Shown here in pieces: positions 45,469-54,762 of a DNA stretch of 64,000 bases (its first letter is position 1; every line of letters begins with the position of its first letter). This DNA is from Bacillus sp. FJAT-28004 (GTDB lineage Bacteria; Bacillota; Bacilli; Paenibacillales; Paenibacillaceae): assembly GCF_001280845.1 (NCBI RefSeq), contig NZ_LGHP01000002.1, positions 52,552 through 116,551 of the forward strand, read 5' to 3'. Both the position numbers and the translations under genes were made by a program. The notes under the pieces were generated by a model that had not been told where the DNA came from, made no database searches, and saw only the letters and a program-made list of their open reading frames with translations.

Positions 45469-47685
45469 ATGGAAAACCAAGAAGAACAAAAAAAGAAGAA
45501 ACCAAAGAAGCAAAAACATGAAAAAGAGCAAATCAGCGTAAATGAAGTAAAGTCTGAATCAAGCTTGAAAGCGTCGTCAAAAATGCAATTCATATCACAA
45601 GCAGCTAAGGCGGCGAGCCTTTCTGTAAAAGGTACGAAGCTGTCGAACCCTATTAAATCGGTAGGGACGAAACTATTTACAATCATCTTTTGCAGTATCA
45701 TAGCCTGTGTATTAACTGTAGGTCTAATGGCATATTCAAAGTCAAAGTCTATTATTGAAAATAAAGTTTCGGAGGCAAGCTTTCAAACGATCAACCAGGT
45801 TGCAAATAACCTAGACGTCATTTTCAAAACATATGAGGATTTATCGCTGCAAATATTAATTGATAAGGACTTTCATGAGATTGTAAGAAAAATGAGTGAT
45901 AGCGGAGACGAATTCGGAAAATTTGAGGCGTCACGTAATTTAAGCGACAAAATGCAAGCCTACGTTATGGGCAACAATACGATTGTCTCGATGATGTTAC
46001 TGCCAGTAAATCCAAAGCTGAGCGTTATAACCTCTGGTACTGCATCAAACGGCACTGCGGAGAATTTAATGAAAACCGCATGGTTTATGGACGTTGTTGA
46101 AAAAGGAGGGAAAACGAGCTGGATTCCTCCTCAGCCTGAAGGACTGTCTAATCCAAAGGGTGCTCCTACCATAGCTTTGAGTCGTCTAATTAAAGATACA
46201 ACTTCAAGTGTAGAATCTTATGTGCTGCTGCTCGAGGTTCAAGCCGATACGTTAGCCAAACAGTTTGCTGATGTTCACCTTGGTGAGGGCAGTCAGCTGG
46301 CTATTGTGAATGCAAACGGTGAATATATTACAAATGCTGATGAAGGAATGATAGGCAAGCCAGCGAGTATTACATTTCCTGCCGAAGGTGATAAAGCGCT
46401 TGAGAATTCAGTAAAAATGCAAACGAATAACGGTGATGATGTCCTAGCTACATACACAACATTCGAAACAATGGACTGGAAGCTGTTAGGTACGGTACCG
46501 GTAAATGAACTTGTCAAAGACGCTAAAGCGATTCAAAGTTTGACATGGATTACTGTATTGATCGCTGCACTTATTGCGATTGCCATCGGTATTCTCGTTA
46601 TTATGACGATTGCTCAGCCACTGGTGAAGCTTCGCAACCTGATGACTGAAGGCGCAAGCGGCAATCTGACCGTGCGATCTGTCATGACTAAACGAAAAGA
46701 TGAAATTGGTGAGCTCAGCGACAGCTTTAATCTTATGATGACACAAATTACAGCATTAGCTGTTCAGACAACTAGGTCTGCCGAGGATGTTTTGAACACA
46801 GCTACAGAACTTGGAGATGCCTCGCGGAAAACAGCCATTTCTGCCAAGGAAATCGCAGTCGCAACAGAAGAGATCGCAGGTGGAGCAACAAGCTTAGCAG
46901 TTGAAGCGGAGCGAGGTTCTGACCTGACAGGCAACATAGATGTTCAAATGAAAAAAGTCATCGCCGCCAATGAACAAATGGTGCACTCAGCTCAAGCCGT
47001 TGAGAAAGCCAGTGAGCAAGGAACGAACTATATGGGCGTTCTTATTCAAAAAACGAGTATGACGGAAGAAATGACGCGTTCTATGGTAGAGAAGGTTGAT
47101 GCTTTGAAGGAAAGCACGGGTTCAATCGTTAAAATTCTGGATGTACTCAACAACTTAACGAAGCAAACGAACATCTTGTCATTGAATGCAACGATTGAAG
47201 CAGCACGCGCAGGAGCGGCAGGAAAAGGCTTTATGGTCGTTGCCGATGAAATTCGCAAGCTAGCTGATCAAAGCCGACAATCCATTGACGTTGTCGGACA
47301 AATCACGGAGAAAATCAGAGGCGAGATTGACGAGACGGTACATGTTTTGTCAGATGCTTATCCGTTATTCCAAGAACAAATCGGTTCCGTAAAAGAAGCA
47401 AATCAAATTTTCTTAACCGTTTCTGGTCAAATGGGGGAGCTAGTCAAGAAGCTGGATCTCGTAACTGACTCAATCGGACAATTGGATGAATCGCAAGTTG
47501 TATTAGGAGAAGCGATGACAAACGTAAGTGCGGTAGCAGAGGAATCCTCCGCGACCTCAGAGGAAGTTGCATCGCTAAGCTCGGAACAGCTTAGTATCAG
47601 TGATGGAATGGTTCGTTTGTCCGAGAAGCTTGATACTGTGTCTCGCGAGCTGAAGGATACACTTTCTCAATTTAAAATTAATTAA
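45469..47685 (+). CDS. Methyl-accepting chemotaxis protein
   Basis: 738 residues. A long Lys-rich N-terminus (EEQKKKKPKKQKHEKEQ) comes before the first membrane helix (FTIIFCSIIACVLTVGLMAY). A dCache-type extracellular sensor follows (about 95-340), then the second helix, HAMP, and a signalling domain with the conserved tip (TNILSLNATIEAARAGAAGK; GFMVVADEIRKLADQS). The ligand is unknown. ATG 45469 has AGGCGGTG 10 bases upstream; the GTG at 45457 would overlap that site. Monocistronic with a promoter and terminator. Confidence 0.93.
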   Translation: MENQEEQKKKKPKKQKHEKEQISVNEVKSESSLKASSKMQFISQAAKAASLSVKGTKLSNPIKSVGTKLFTIIFCSIIACVLTVGLMAYSKSKSIIENKVSEASFQTINQVANNLDVIFKTYEDLSLQILIDKDFHEIVRKMSDSGDEFGKFEASRNLSDKMQAYVMGNNTIVSMMLLPVNPKLSVITSGTASNGTAENLMKTAWFMDVVEKGGKTSWIPPQPEGLSNPKGAPTIALSRLIKDTTSSVESYVLLLEVQADTLAKQFADVHLGEGSQLAIVNANGEYITNADEGMIGKPASITFPAEGDKALENSVKMQTNNGDDVLATYTTFETMDWKLLGTVPVNELVKDAKAIQSLTWITVLIAALIAIAIGILVIMTIAQPLVKLRNLMTEGASGNLTVRSVMTKRKDEIGELSDSFNLMMTQITALAVQTTRSAEDVLNTATELGDASRKTAISAKEIAVATEEIAGGATSLAVEAERGSDLTGNIDVQMKKVIAANEQMVHSAQAVEKASEQGTNYMGVLIQKTSMTEEMTRSMVEKVDALKESTGSIVKILDVLNNLTKQTNILSLNATIEAARAGAAGKGFMVVADEIRKLADQSRQSIDVVGQITEKIRGEIDETVHVLSDAYPLFQEQIGSVKEANQIFLTVSGQMGELVKKLDLVTDSIGQLDESQVVLGEAMTNVSAVAEESSATSEEVASLSSEQLSISDGMVRLSEKLDTVSRELKDTLSQFKIN

Positions 47686-47721
47686 TTTAGGTATCATAGC
47701 TAAAAATTATAAAATAAAGGA

Positions 47722-47761
47722 AGAGCTACTCAGGCAGTAAGTGCCGAGTAGCTCTTTTTTT
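47722..47761 (+). terminator. Terminator after the chemoreceptor gene
   Basis: AGAGCTACTC.GGCA pairs with TGCC.AGTAGCTCT, then eight T. Confidence 0.93.
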
Positions 47762-47876
47762 GTTATGGAAAATAGGATTGATGTTTGAAGGGGAGCTGCG
47801 CAAGGAAATAATGAAAGTATATCGATTACAGCGCTCATAGATCATAAAGCAGCGATAAAAAAGGAGCTCTTACAAC

Positions 47877-47897
47877 ATGAGAACTGAACATGATTAA
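47877..47897 (+). other. Six-codon leader frame overlapping the PBP start
   Basis: AAAAAAGGAGCTC (SD at 47860-47866) is 10-11 bases from ATG 47877, which encodes MRTEHD and stops at 47895-47897. The stop overlaps the second and third codons of the penicillin-binding protein frame starting at 47890. This is the only well-placed start signal here. Confidence 0.45.
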
Positions 47898-49833
47898 ACG
47901 GATATCCATTGCTGCTTGTTTCATTAGTCTAATCATGGTGGTCTATATTGGCCGCCTTGCTTGGATTCAGCTTATGCCTGGCAGCACTTCTGCAGCGGTT
48001 CTTTCTCCATTAGCGAATAGAGGAGGGGGAGGATGGCAAAGGTTGTCGGTTCAGCAGCGTCAACGAAACTTAGTACTGGACACAGGTAGAGGTGATTTCT
48101 ACGATCGCTATGGAAAATCGATAACTGGTGAAACGTATTCGGCAATCGCTTTATTTCCTGTGCGAGCAGATTTACGCGGTCAAGAAGAGGATTTATCCGA
48201 GCTTAGCCGTTTATTAGGTGTAACCAAGGAGCAATTGCAGCAGAAATGGGATGCAGTGCGAGAGCCTGTTTTTTGGAAAGCTGACGGGGTGCAGGCTCCT
48301 TTGCGTCTGACGAATGATCAAATCACTCGCCTAAAAAAACTTCAGTTGAACGGTATACGTGTGCTTCCATATCGCAATCGCTATTTGCCGGACTTTGAAG
48401 CTAAACATCTGATTGGTTTTACTAGCCAGCATCCAGAATGGCTGCAAGCTAACCACGCGGAAGAGCTCATAAACGGCAAAAGAAAGCTAGTTGATCAGGT
48501 TGGCGGATCTGGTCTTGAGAAATCGCTGGATAAGATGCTGCATGGGGTAGGTGCTACTTCTGTCTCCTACTTTTTGGATGGACGTAATGCTCCAATGCAT
48601 GGACTTGATATGCGGATTACGCAGCCGGGCAACCGATACTATCCGCTTAAGGCGATGACGACGATTGATTTGCAGCTGCAAAATGAAATTGAGGCGTATG
48701 TGGATGCTCAAGGCTTAAAGGAGGGCGCGATCGTTGTGCTGGATGCGAGCAATGCGGATATTGTGGCGATGGTATCACGGCCCCAGCTGAAGCCAGGACA
48801 GTTCCTAAGCTCCGACGGCAGTGAATGGGCTAATCATGCAATTAAGGCTGTCGCACCTGGCTCTGTCTTCAAGCTAGTTGCAGAGGCTGCTGCGCTTGAA
48901 GCAGGTGTAGTTAACCAGCATGAAACTTTTTTTTGCAATGGCGAATACGGCAAATACGGATTGTCCTGCTGGAAGGAAGGCGGCCACGGCCGCTTGACGC
49001 TTCAGGAGGGCTTGGCCCAATCATGCAATATTGTGTTTGCAACGCTGGCAGAGCGGCTTCAGGCAAAGGAGTTGAAAAGGACCGCAGACTTGCTCGGCAT
49101 CGGACAGCAAGCGGGCTGGCATCGTGATGAGGGCTTTGGCCCCTTTACAACGCCTCTACGGCTGCTGGAGGAGGAAGAGCGAGGGCAGCTGTTTGCACCC
49201 GTTACGAGCAAGCTGGTTCGGGATAGCGGAGGAGAAAAGGGTGAGCACGAGCAGGAGAAGGACAAGCATAGTGCGAAGCGGAGCGGGAAGTCTGACGCGG
49301 CGCAGAAAGCGCGGGAAGAAGCAGTGATGTTTGCCGGCGTCGATGGCGGCGTGCTCGCGCAGAGCGCGCTTGGGCAGCGTGATGTAAGGATGTCGCCGCT
49401 GCAAGCGGCAAATCTGATTGTAACGCTGCTGAATGAGGGGCGCGTAATGGAGCCGCGCCTAGTTAGTGAAATCCGCTATGCCAACGGCCAGCGGATGGTG
49501 AAGCTGCCCGCGCAGCGCGCGCAAGCGATCCGTGGCCGGATTAAACCGGCCACGGCGCATGCGCTGCTGCGCGGCATGCAGGCGGTCGTCGACCATGGAA
49601 CCGGTCGATCGATCCGCCAAGGGCTGTGGGCGGTTGCCGGCAAATCAGGCACCGCCGAGACGACGCAGGCCGGAATCGCTCGCAACCACCAGTGGTTTGC
49701 GGGCTACGGCCCGGTCAAGTCTCCACGATACGCCGTAGCCGTCCTCGTGGAGAACAAGCCGCCTGGCAGTTCGCATCAGGCGACCAAGCTCTTCCGCGGC
49801 GTCATGGATATTGCCGCCCGCCATTCCAAATAA
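47890..49833 (+). CDS. Class B penicillin-binding protein (peptidoglycan D,D-transpeptidase)
   Basis: 647 residues: membrane anchor (about 5-25), a dimerisation/pedestal domain and a C-terminal transpeptidase. Active-site motifs are SxxK (S325-K328, APGSVFKLV), SxN (S378-N380, AQSCN) and KSG (585-587, AGKSGTAET). It crosslinks stem peptides. Residues 447-477 hold a charged insert rich in Lys and Glu (EKGEHEQEKDKH, then KRSGKSDAAQKAREE) that is unusual in this family. The 3' part, from about 49250, is visibly richer in G+C than neighbouring genes. The ribosome binding site is 23 bases from this ATG. Resembles SpoVD/PbpA types; specific role undecided. Confidence 0.88.
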   Translation: MIKRISIAACFISLIMVVYIGRLAWIQLMPGSTSAAVLSPLANRGGGGWQRLSVQQRQRNLVLDTGRGDFYDRYGKSITGETYSAIALFPVRADLRGQEEDLSELSRLLGVTKEQLQQKWDAVREPVFWKADGVQAPLRLTNDQITRLKKLQLNGIRVLPYRNRYLPDFEAKHLIGFTSQHPEWLQANHAEELINGKRKLVDQVGGSGLEKSLDKMLHGVGATSVSYFLDGRNAPMHGLDMRITQPGNRYYPLKAMTTIDLQLQNEIEAYVDAQGLKEGAIVVLDASNADIVAMVSRPQLKPGQFLSSDGSEWANHAIKAVAPGSVFKLVAEAAALEAGVVNQHETFFCNGEYGKYGLSCWKEGGHGRLTLQEGLAQSCNIVFATLAERLQAKELKRTADLLGIGQQAGWHRDEGFGPFTTPLRLLEEEERGQLFAPVTSKLVRDSGGEKGEHEQEKDKHSAKRSGKSDAAQKAREEAVMFAGVDGGVLAQSALGQRDVRMSPLQAANLIVTLLNEGRVMEPRLVSEIRYANGQRMVKLPAQRAQAIRGRIKPATAHALLRGMQAVVDHGTGRSIRQGLWAVAGKSGTAETTQAGIARNHQWFAGYGPVKSPRYAVAVLVENKPPGSSHQATKLFRGVMDIAARHSK

Positions 49834-49900
49834 AAAAATAGAGCCATGGCCAAAAGCAGCGAATCAAACATTCGCCTGCAATGGCGTGGCTCTATTTTTT
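49833..49900. terminator. Bidirectional terminator between the PBP and permease genes
   Basis: AAAAAATAGAGCCA (49833-49846) pairs with TGGCTCTATTTTTT (49887-49900), a 14-bp stem with a roughly 40-nt apical region. It serves the convergent gene ends. Confidence 0.85.
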
Positions 49901-49913
49901 ATATTACAGCTAA

Positions 49914-51074
49914 CTATTGATCCTTGATGTCTTTATTATTTATTTTCACCGATACATTATCAGCGTCGGACTTGTCCGCAGGGTTGTCGTATTCCCCAAG
50001 CGGGGCGTGAATCCAGCGGTGGAAGTAACCTTGATCATACAGCGCTTTGATTAAGATCATCAGAATAGGTGATAATATTACACCTGCAACGCCGAATAGC
50101 GACAAGGAGACAATCATAAAAGCGAGCATAGTAAAGGCGGACACGCCTAAGGAGTCGCCCGTAATTTTTGGTTCAAGAATTTGGCGGGTAAGCACAACAA
50201 CAAGAAATAGTGCGGACAGCCAAATGGCAAGCGAAACCTTGCCGACAATAATTAAATAAATAATCCATGGGATGAAGATTGTGCCTACGCCGAGCAAAGG
50301 CAGAATATCGAAGATCGCGGAAACGACTGCAATGACAAAAGCATTTTCTACGCCAAGCAGCAGAAGTGCGATCAAAATAACGACAAAGGTGATGCTGATC
50401 ATCTTGGCTTGGGCCTTGATGTACAACGCGATTCCTTTGAATACATTATTTCGGAGGAAGAAAAAAGCAGTTTTGAATGTGTTTGGCGTTTTGTCCTCTG
50501 CCGTCCTCTTCCAAGTCGTAATTTCGATGCTTAAGAAATAAGCTAATATAATGCCGACAACAAAATTGAAGACGAAAGTAGAAAAGGATGTGACGTATCC
50601 GATAATGTTAAGTAGTACAGACTTTCCGAATAAGGCTAATGTAGAAGAAGCGCCTTCAATGAGATCTTTGGAGCGCTGTACCAGGTCCAAATCAGCTGGC
50701 AGGTTTCCGAATCTGGTTTGAACCTCTTCAGTAAGAGTAGCGATTTGAACGGCAAGCATTTCTTGGTATTTTGGGAAGTTGTTAACGAGCTCAGTTCCTT
50801 GCTTCGTAATGAGATAAGCAGCACCTGAGAAGGCTGTAAGTAAAACCAACGTGAATAGCAAAATCGAAATGCCGGAGGCGATCGATTTTTTCATGCCAAA
50901 TTTGTTCAAGCGTCTTGCCAGCGGCTCGATACATAAGAAAATGAGAAAGGATAAAAATATAGGCGTTGCGATTCGGTACAGATAGCTGAAGGAAAACATA
51001 ATTAAATAGACAGTGAGTGCAATGAGTGCGATGTCAAAGGCGGTTCGCCAATACTTTTTGTAAAAGGGCAGCAT
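49914..51074 (-). CDS. AI-2E transporter family permease (YtvI-like)
   Basis: 386 residues with about eight helices. The family's second-half motif is present (FDILPLLGVGTIFIPWIIYL; ILEPKITGDSLGVSAFTML). It is a distant paralogue of the permease before alaS. B. subtilis YtvI, sporulation-associated, shares the general layout, but nothing here shows sporulation control. Substrate unknown. Confidence 0.83.
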   Translation of the reverse strand: MLPFYKKYWRTAFDIALIALTVYLIMFSFSYLYRIATPIFLSFLIFLCIEPLARRLNKFGMKKSIASGISILLFTLVLLTAFSGAAYLITKQGTELVNNFPKYQEMLAVQIATLTEEVQTRFGNLPADLDLVQRSKDLIEGASSTLALFGKSVLLNIIGYVTSFSTFVFNFVVGIILAYFLSIEITTWKRTAEDKTPNTFKTAFFFLRNNVFKGIALYIKAQAKMISITFVVILIALLLLGVENAFVIAVVSAIFDILPLLGVGTIFIPWIIYLIIVGKVSLAIWLSALFLVVVLTRQILEPKITGDSLGVSAFTMLAFMIVSLSLFGVAGVILSPILMILIKALYDQGYFHRWIHAPLGEYDNPADKSDADNVSVKINNKDIKDQ

Positions 51075-51240
51075 CGAATTTCTCCTTCTTTTTCCATAAT
51101 CATATTTCCATAAAGATTGTACTATAGTTTTTAAAAAGATGCCTATTTTTAATTGCGTTATGCTACAATTAAAGCTACTGTTGTTGTTTTGTACCGCTAT
51201 TTATTCGTCGACTAAATCATATAACGGTGGGGAAAACAAA

Positions 51241-52632
51241 ATGGAAAATTTACTGTTATGGGGATTATACGTCGCATCCTTCTATGCGTTTCTTCCTGGA
51301 CTTATTAGCCGTACTTTTGGCTTTCGTGTTTTTAAGAAGGGCCGCGTGGGAAAAGAAATTTCTTTGACGTTTGATGATGGGCCAGATGAGGTTTACACGC
51401 CGCAATTGCTCGATCTTCTTGCCCGCTATAATGCGAAGGCAACCTTTTTTGTTGTCGGCTCGCATGCCGAGGGGCAAGAAAAACTGCTGCAGCGGATGAA
51501 GGATGAGGGTCACAATATTGGTGTCCATAATTACGTTCATAAATCGAACTGGCTTATGCGTCCGCGAACGGTTAAGCGACAAATCGAGCGTACGCTTGAC
51601 ATTATTGAGCAAGCAACGGGACTGCGTTCGACTTATTATCGACCGCCATGGGGAATCGTGAACGTATTCGATTATGCGAACTTAGGCCATTTGCAAATTA
51701 TTTTATGGTCGGCGATGTTCGGTGATTGGCGCATTCGTCTAGGCTCAGAACGTTTGAAGAAACGGATGCTGAAAAAGCTTCGACCTGGTGAAGTCATATT
51801 GCTACATGATTGCGGCATGACCTTTGGGGCGGACAAGGATGCTCCGAGAAATATGATTGCTGCACTTGAGGCTTATTTAGAAGAAGGCACGAAGCGAGGT
51901 TTCCGTTTCGTTGGCATTGAAGAAATGATGAAGTTATCCGAAGCAACGCGTGCTGCTCATACTTCACTCTGGAAGAAAGCAATGATATCGCTTTGGTTGA
52001 TGTGGGAGCGACTGTTTCATGTCGTATTCCGTCTGAAAACAGTTGGTGATGTGAAGGATGCAGCCTTTCATTACCGAGTTACGACATATAATGGTCAGGA
52101 CATTGAACTAGCTGAGGGCGGGCGCGTCTCCAAGGGAGACCGTATTGCTGAACTGCATTTTGACAACAAGAAATTGTCAATGATCGCTGCAACCTCGAAA
52201 TCACCTGTAGCAACAGGTATTCGCATGCTTCGTGAAGTGGAGCAAGCACTTCCGCTGCTCGCAAATCAGCTTGCTGTAGATACAGATGCGGATGACATTA
52301 AAGCCGTATATGGGGTCACAATGATTCATCGCGGAGCTGATCGACTAGGCTTTGAAATTTTCCAGCTACCTGAAGGCTGGTTCGCCAGATCGACGCGTGT
52401 GTACTTGCGCATATTGATTAAAGTACTAACAAACACGAAGCAGACAGCGAAGAGCAAGAAGAAAAGAGAACTGATCTCGCCTCGTATGCTGTTAATGCCG
52501 GTCGCAACGATCAGGCAATATGCTACGGCGCAGCTGAATATGATACAAGATATGAGTCAAACGGTGGAGAGAACATTAAGCGCAGCAGCCGACGAAGCTG
52601 CGCAGCTAGGTACAAAAACAACAGCGATTTGA
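51241..52632 (+). CDS. Polysaccharide deacetylase (NodB domain) with C-terminal YkoP-like domain
   Basis: 463 residues from ATG 51241, which has GGTGGGG 10 bases upstream. Order: N-terminal hydrophobic segment (1-20), then a NodB core at about 40-240. Catalytic base D is in SLTFDDGPDEVYTP, metal His residues in HNIGVHNYVHKSNW, and the RPPW motif in STYYRPPWGIVN. Members remove N-acetyl or other acyl groups from glycan. A second domain (about 275-430) carries FHYRVTTYNGQDIEL and KGDRIAELHFDNKKL, similar to the YkoP family often linked to such deacetylases. Substrate not predictable. Confidence 0.85.
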   Translation: MENLLLWGLYVASFYAFLPGLISRTFGFRVFKKGRVGKEISLTFDDGPDEVYTPQLLDLLARYNAKATFFVVGSHAEGQEKLLQRMKDEGHNIGVHNYVHKSNWLMRPRTVKRQIERTLDIIEQATGLRSTYYRPPWGIVNVFDYANLGHLQIILWSAMFGDWRIRLGSERLKKRMLKKLRPGEVILLHDCGMTFGADKDAPRNMIAALEAYLEEGTKRGFRFVGIEEMMKLSEATRAAHTSLWKKAMISLWLMWERLFHVVFRLKTVGDVKDAAFHYRVTTYNGQDIELAEGGRVSKGDRIAELHFDNKKLSMIAATSKSPVATGIRMLREVEQALPLLANQLAVDTDADDIKAVYGVTMIHRGADRLGFEIFQLPEGWFARSTRVYLRILIKVLTNTKQTAKSKKKRELISPRMLLMPVATIRQYATAQLNMIQDMSQTVERTLSAAADEAAQLGTKTTAI

Positions 52633-52667
52633 TGTTGAAATATAAAAGACTTCTCTCGAATTGAATC

Positions 52668-52696
52668 ATAAATAAATAAATAAATAAATAAATAAA
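52668..52696. repeat. (ATAA)7 tetranucleotide repeat
   Basis: 29 bases of uninterrupted ATAA units between the deacetylase stop and its terminator, overlapping the first three bases of the terminator stem. Confidence 0.95.
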
Positions 52697-52730
52697 GGAG
52701 TGCAGGCTGTTTCCAGCTTGCACTCCTTTT
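52694..52730 (+). terminator. Terminator after the deacetylase gene
   Basis: AAAGGAGTGCA..GCTG pairs with CAGC..TGCACTCCTTT, followed by a T-rich end (TTTTGTTT). Confidence 0.92.
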
Positions 52731-52731
52731 G

Positions 52732-52830
52732 TTTAAATATAATAAAGTATATCAATTGCTCCTGCTTATCTTATATTTCTCCGTCAAAGCTACTTCAGCA
52801 TCCAGAGGATGCTGAAGGCGTTTTTGCTTG
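52732..52830 (+). repeat. Hairpin-bearing dispersed repeat (family B), copy 2
   Basis: Second copy of the element at 30585-30682, same orientation. The hairpin here is perfect: CTTCAGCATCC-AGA-GGATGCTGAAG followed by GCGTTTTTGC. It lies between the deacetylase terminator and the end of ilvD on the other strand; on the ilvD strand no T run follows the hairpin. Confidence 0.85.
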
Positions 52831-52836
52831 GGAAAA

Positions 52837-54522
52837 CTACATTTTCATTACGCCGCCAGTGCTGGCAGATGTAACGAGGTGAGCATAGCGAGCCAAGTAG
52901 CCGCGCTTGATTTTAAGCTCAAAGCCTTTCCATTCGGAGCGGCGTTTCTCAAACTCTTCATCGCTGATAAGTAGATCCATCGTACGGTTGTTCATGTCGA
53001 TCTCGATAATATCGCCGTCTTGTACGAAAGCGATAGGGCCGCCTTCAGCTGCTTCAGGAGAAGCATGGCCGATGCTGATGCCGCGAGATGCGCCGGAGAA
53101 ACGTCCGTCTGTAATGAGAGCAACCTTAGCGCCAAGACCCATACCCACGATTTGTGAGGTTGGTGCAAGCATTTCTGGCATACCTGGGCCGCCGCGTGGT
53201 CCTTCGTAACGAATGACTACAACATGGCCTTCTTTAATTTTGCCGTTAGCGATGCCGTGAAGCGCATCGTCTTGTGAGTCGAAACAGATAGCAGGACCTT
53301 TGTGGTAGCCGCCAACGGACTTGTCAACTGCACCTGTTTTGATAATAGCGCCGTTAGGAGCCAGATTACCAAATAGTACAGCTAAGCCGCCGCGTTCTGT
53401 ATGTGGATTGTCGATTGTATGAATAACGTCGGTGTCTTGAATTTCACAGCCAATAACATTTTCACGCAACGTTTTGCCGGTAACGGTCATGCAATCACCA
53501 TGCAAAGCGCCTTCTTTCTTGAATAGCTCATTAAGCACAGCACTTACACCGCCTGCATTATGCACATCTTCAATGTGATAATCGGATGCAGGAGCGATTT
53601 TTGCCAAATGCGGAACGCGTTCAGCCACTTCATTGATACGCTCAATTGGGTACTCGATTCCAGCTTCATGCGCGATTGCAAGCGTGTGAAGAACTGTATT
53701 TGTTGAGCCGCCCATTGCCATATCTAGAGCAAATGCATTGTCAATTGTATCTTTTGTAACGATGTCGCGAGGTTTGATGCCAAGCTCGATAATTTTCATC
53801 AATTGGCGTGCTGCGTCTTTAACGAACTCTTTGCGTTCTGGAGATACAGCAAGAATTGTGCCGTTACCAGGCATAGCAAGTCCCATACCTTCTGCCAAGC
53901 AGTTCATGGAGTTAGCTGTAAACATACCGGAGCAAGAGCCGCAAGTAGGACAACCGAATTGTTCAAGCTCCATCAGTTGATCGTCATTGATTTTACCAGC
54001 TTGGTGAGCGCCTACGCCTTCAAATACGCTGGAAAGTGAAATCGAACGACCATCGGATGTTTTACCGGCTTTCATAGGTCCGCCGCTTACAAGCATAGTC
54101 GGGATATTGACGCGAAGTGCGCCCATGATCATGCCTGGCGTGATTTTGTCACAGTTCGGAATACAAACCATACCGTCGAACCAGTGAGCATTTACGACTG
54201 TTTCAATGGAATCGGCAATAATTTCACGGCTGGCAAGTGAATAGCGCATACCGATGTGACCCATCGCAATGCCGTCATCAACGCCGATTGTGTTAAATTC
54301 GAAAGGAACGCCGCCAGCCTCACGGATGGCTTCTTTAACGAGCTTACCGAACTCCTGTAGATGAACATGACCAGGAATAATATCAATATACGAGTTGCAA
54401 ACCGCGATAAACGGCTTGTCGAAATCTTCCTCTTTTACGCCTGCAGCGCGAAGCAAGCTGCGATGCGGTGCGCGGTCGAATCCTTTTTTGATCATGTCTG
54501 AACGCATTCTTTTGGCCGCCAT
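52837..54522 (-). CDS. ilvD: Dihydroxyacid dehydratase
   Basis: 561 residues, full length. Iron-sulfur and metal ligands visible in [11 protein letters not shown], in [17 protein letters not shown] and in the ADALG-free type motif GGSTNTVLH. It makes 2-keto acids for isoleucine and valine synthesis. No other branched-chain genes lie in the window. Divergent from the two-component operon; the shared gap is 240 bases. Confidence 0.97.
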   Translation of the reverse strand: MAAKRMRSDMIKKGFDRAPHRSLLRAAGVKEEDFDKPFIAVCNSYIDIIPGHVHLQEFGKLVKEAIREAGGVPFEFNTIGVDDGIAMGHIGMRYSLASREIIADSIETVVNAHWFDGMVCIPNCDKITPGMIMGALRVNIPTMLVSGGPMKAGKTSDGRSISLSSVFEGVGAHQAGKINDDQLMELEQFGCPTCGSCSGMFTANSMNCLAEGMGLAMPGNGTILAVSPERKEFVKDAARQLMKIIELGIKPRDIVTKDTIDNAFALDMAMGGSTNTVLHTLAIAHEAGIEYPIERINEVAERVPHLAKIAPASDYHIEDVHNAGGVSAVLNELFKKEGALHGDCMTVTGKTLRENVIGCEIQDTDVIHTIDNPHTERGGLAVLFGNLAPNGAIIKTGAVDKSVGGYHKGPAICFDSQDDALHGIANGKIKEGHVVVIRYEGPRGGPGMPEMLAPTSQIVGMGLGAKVALITDGRFSGASRGISIGHASPEAAEGGPIAFVQDGDIIEIDMNNRTMDLLISDEEFEKRRSEWKGFELKIKRGYLARYAHLVTSASTGGVMKM

Positions 54523-54627
54523 GTAAGTTCCCCCTATATGCTTATTAAAATATCAATACTCTCGATTTTATCACAATGGACAGGCGTTGGCTATAACGGC
54601 AGCCGAAAGGCATTCCACAAATAAATG

Positions 54628-54654
54628 TTAAAAAAACATTAAAAATGGCTTAAA
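54628..54654 (+). promoter_or_regulatory. Three TTAAA direct repeats at 11-bp spacing (candidate response-regulator operator)
   Basis: TTAAA at 54628, 54639 and 54650: exact 11-bp steps. OmpR/PhoB-type regulators usually bind such direct repeats with 11-bp periodicity. The third (TTAAAC, 54650-54655) could be the -35, with AACAAT (54673-54678) 17 bp downstream. It lies 109 bases before the response regulator start. Confidence 0.6.
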
Positions 54655-54762
54655 CATTGTGATATTCCGGGAAACAATAGGACATGATGCAGGTTATTCA
54701 TGTATAGTATGCTCATTGGCAACGATGAGAATAATTTGAAGACGATAAGGAGGCGCTTGCAT

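Noticed and set aside
49059-49841. Several long overlapping frames on both strands in the 3' half of the PBP gene.
   Set aside because: High G+C reduces stop codons; the transpeptidase motifs fix the real frame.
52792-52816. Family B hairpin taken as the ilvD terminator.
   Set aside because: On the ilvD strand no T run follows the stem, and the same hairpin occurs at 30585 where no gene ends.
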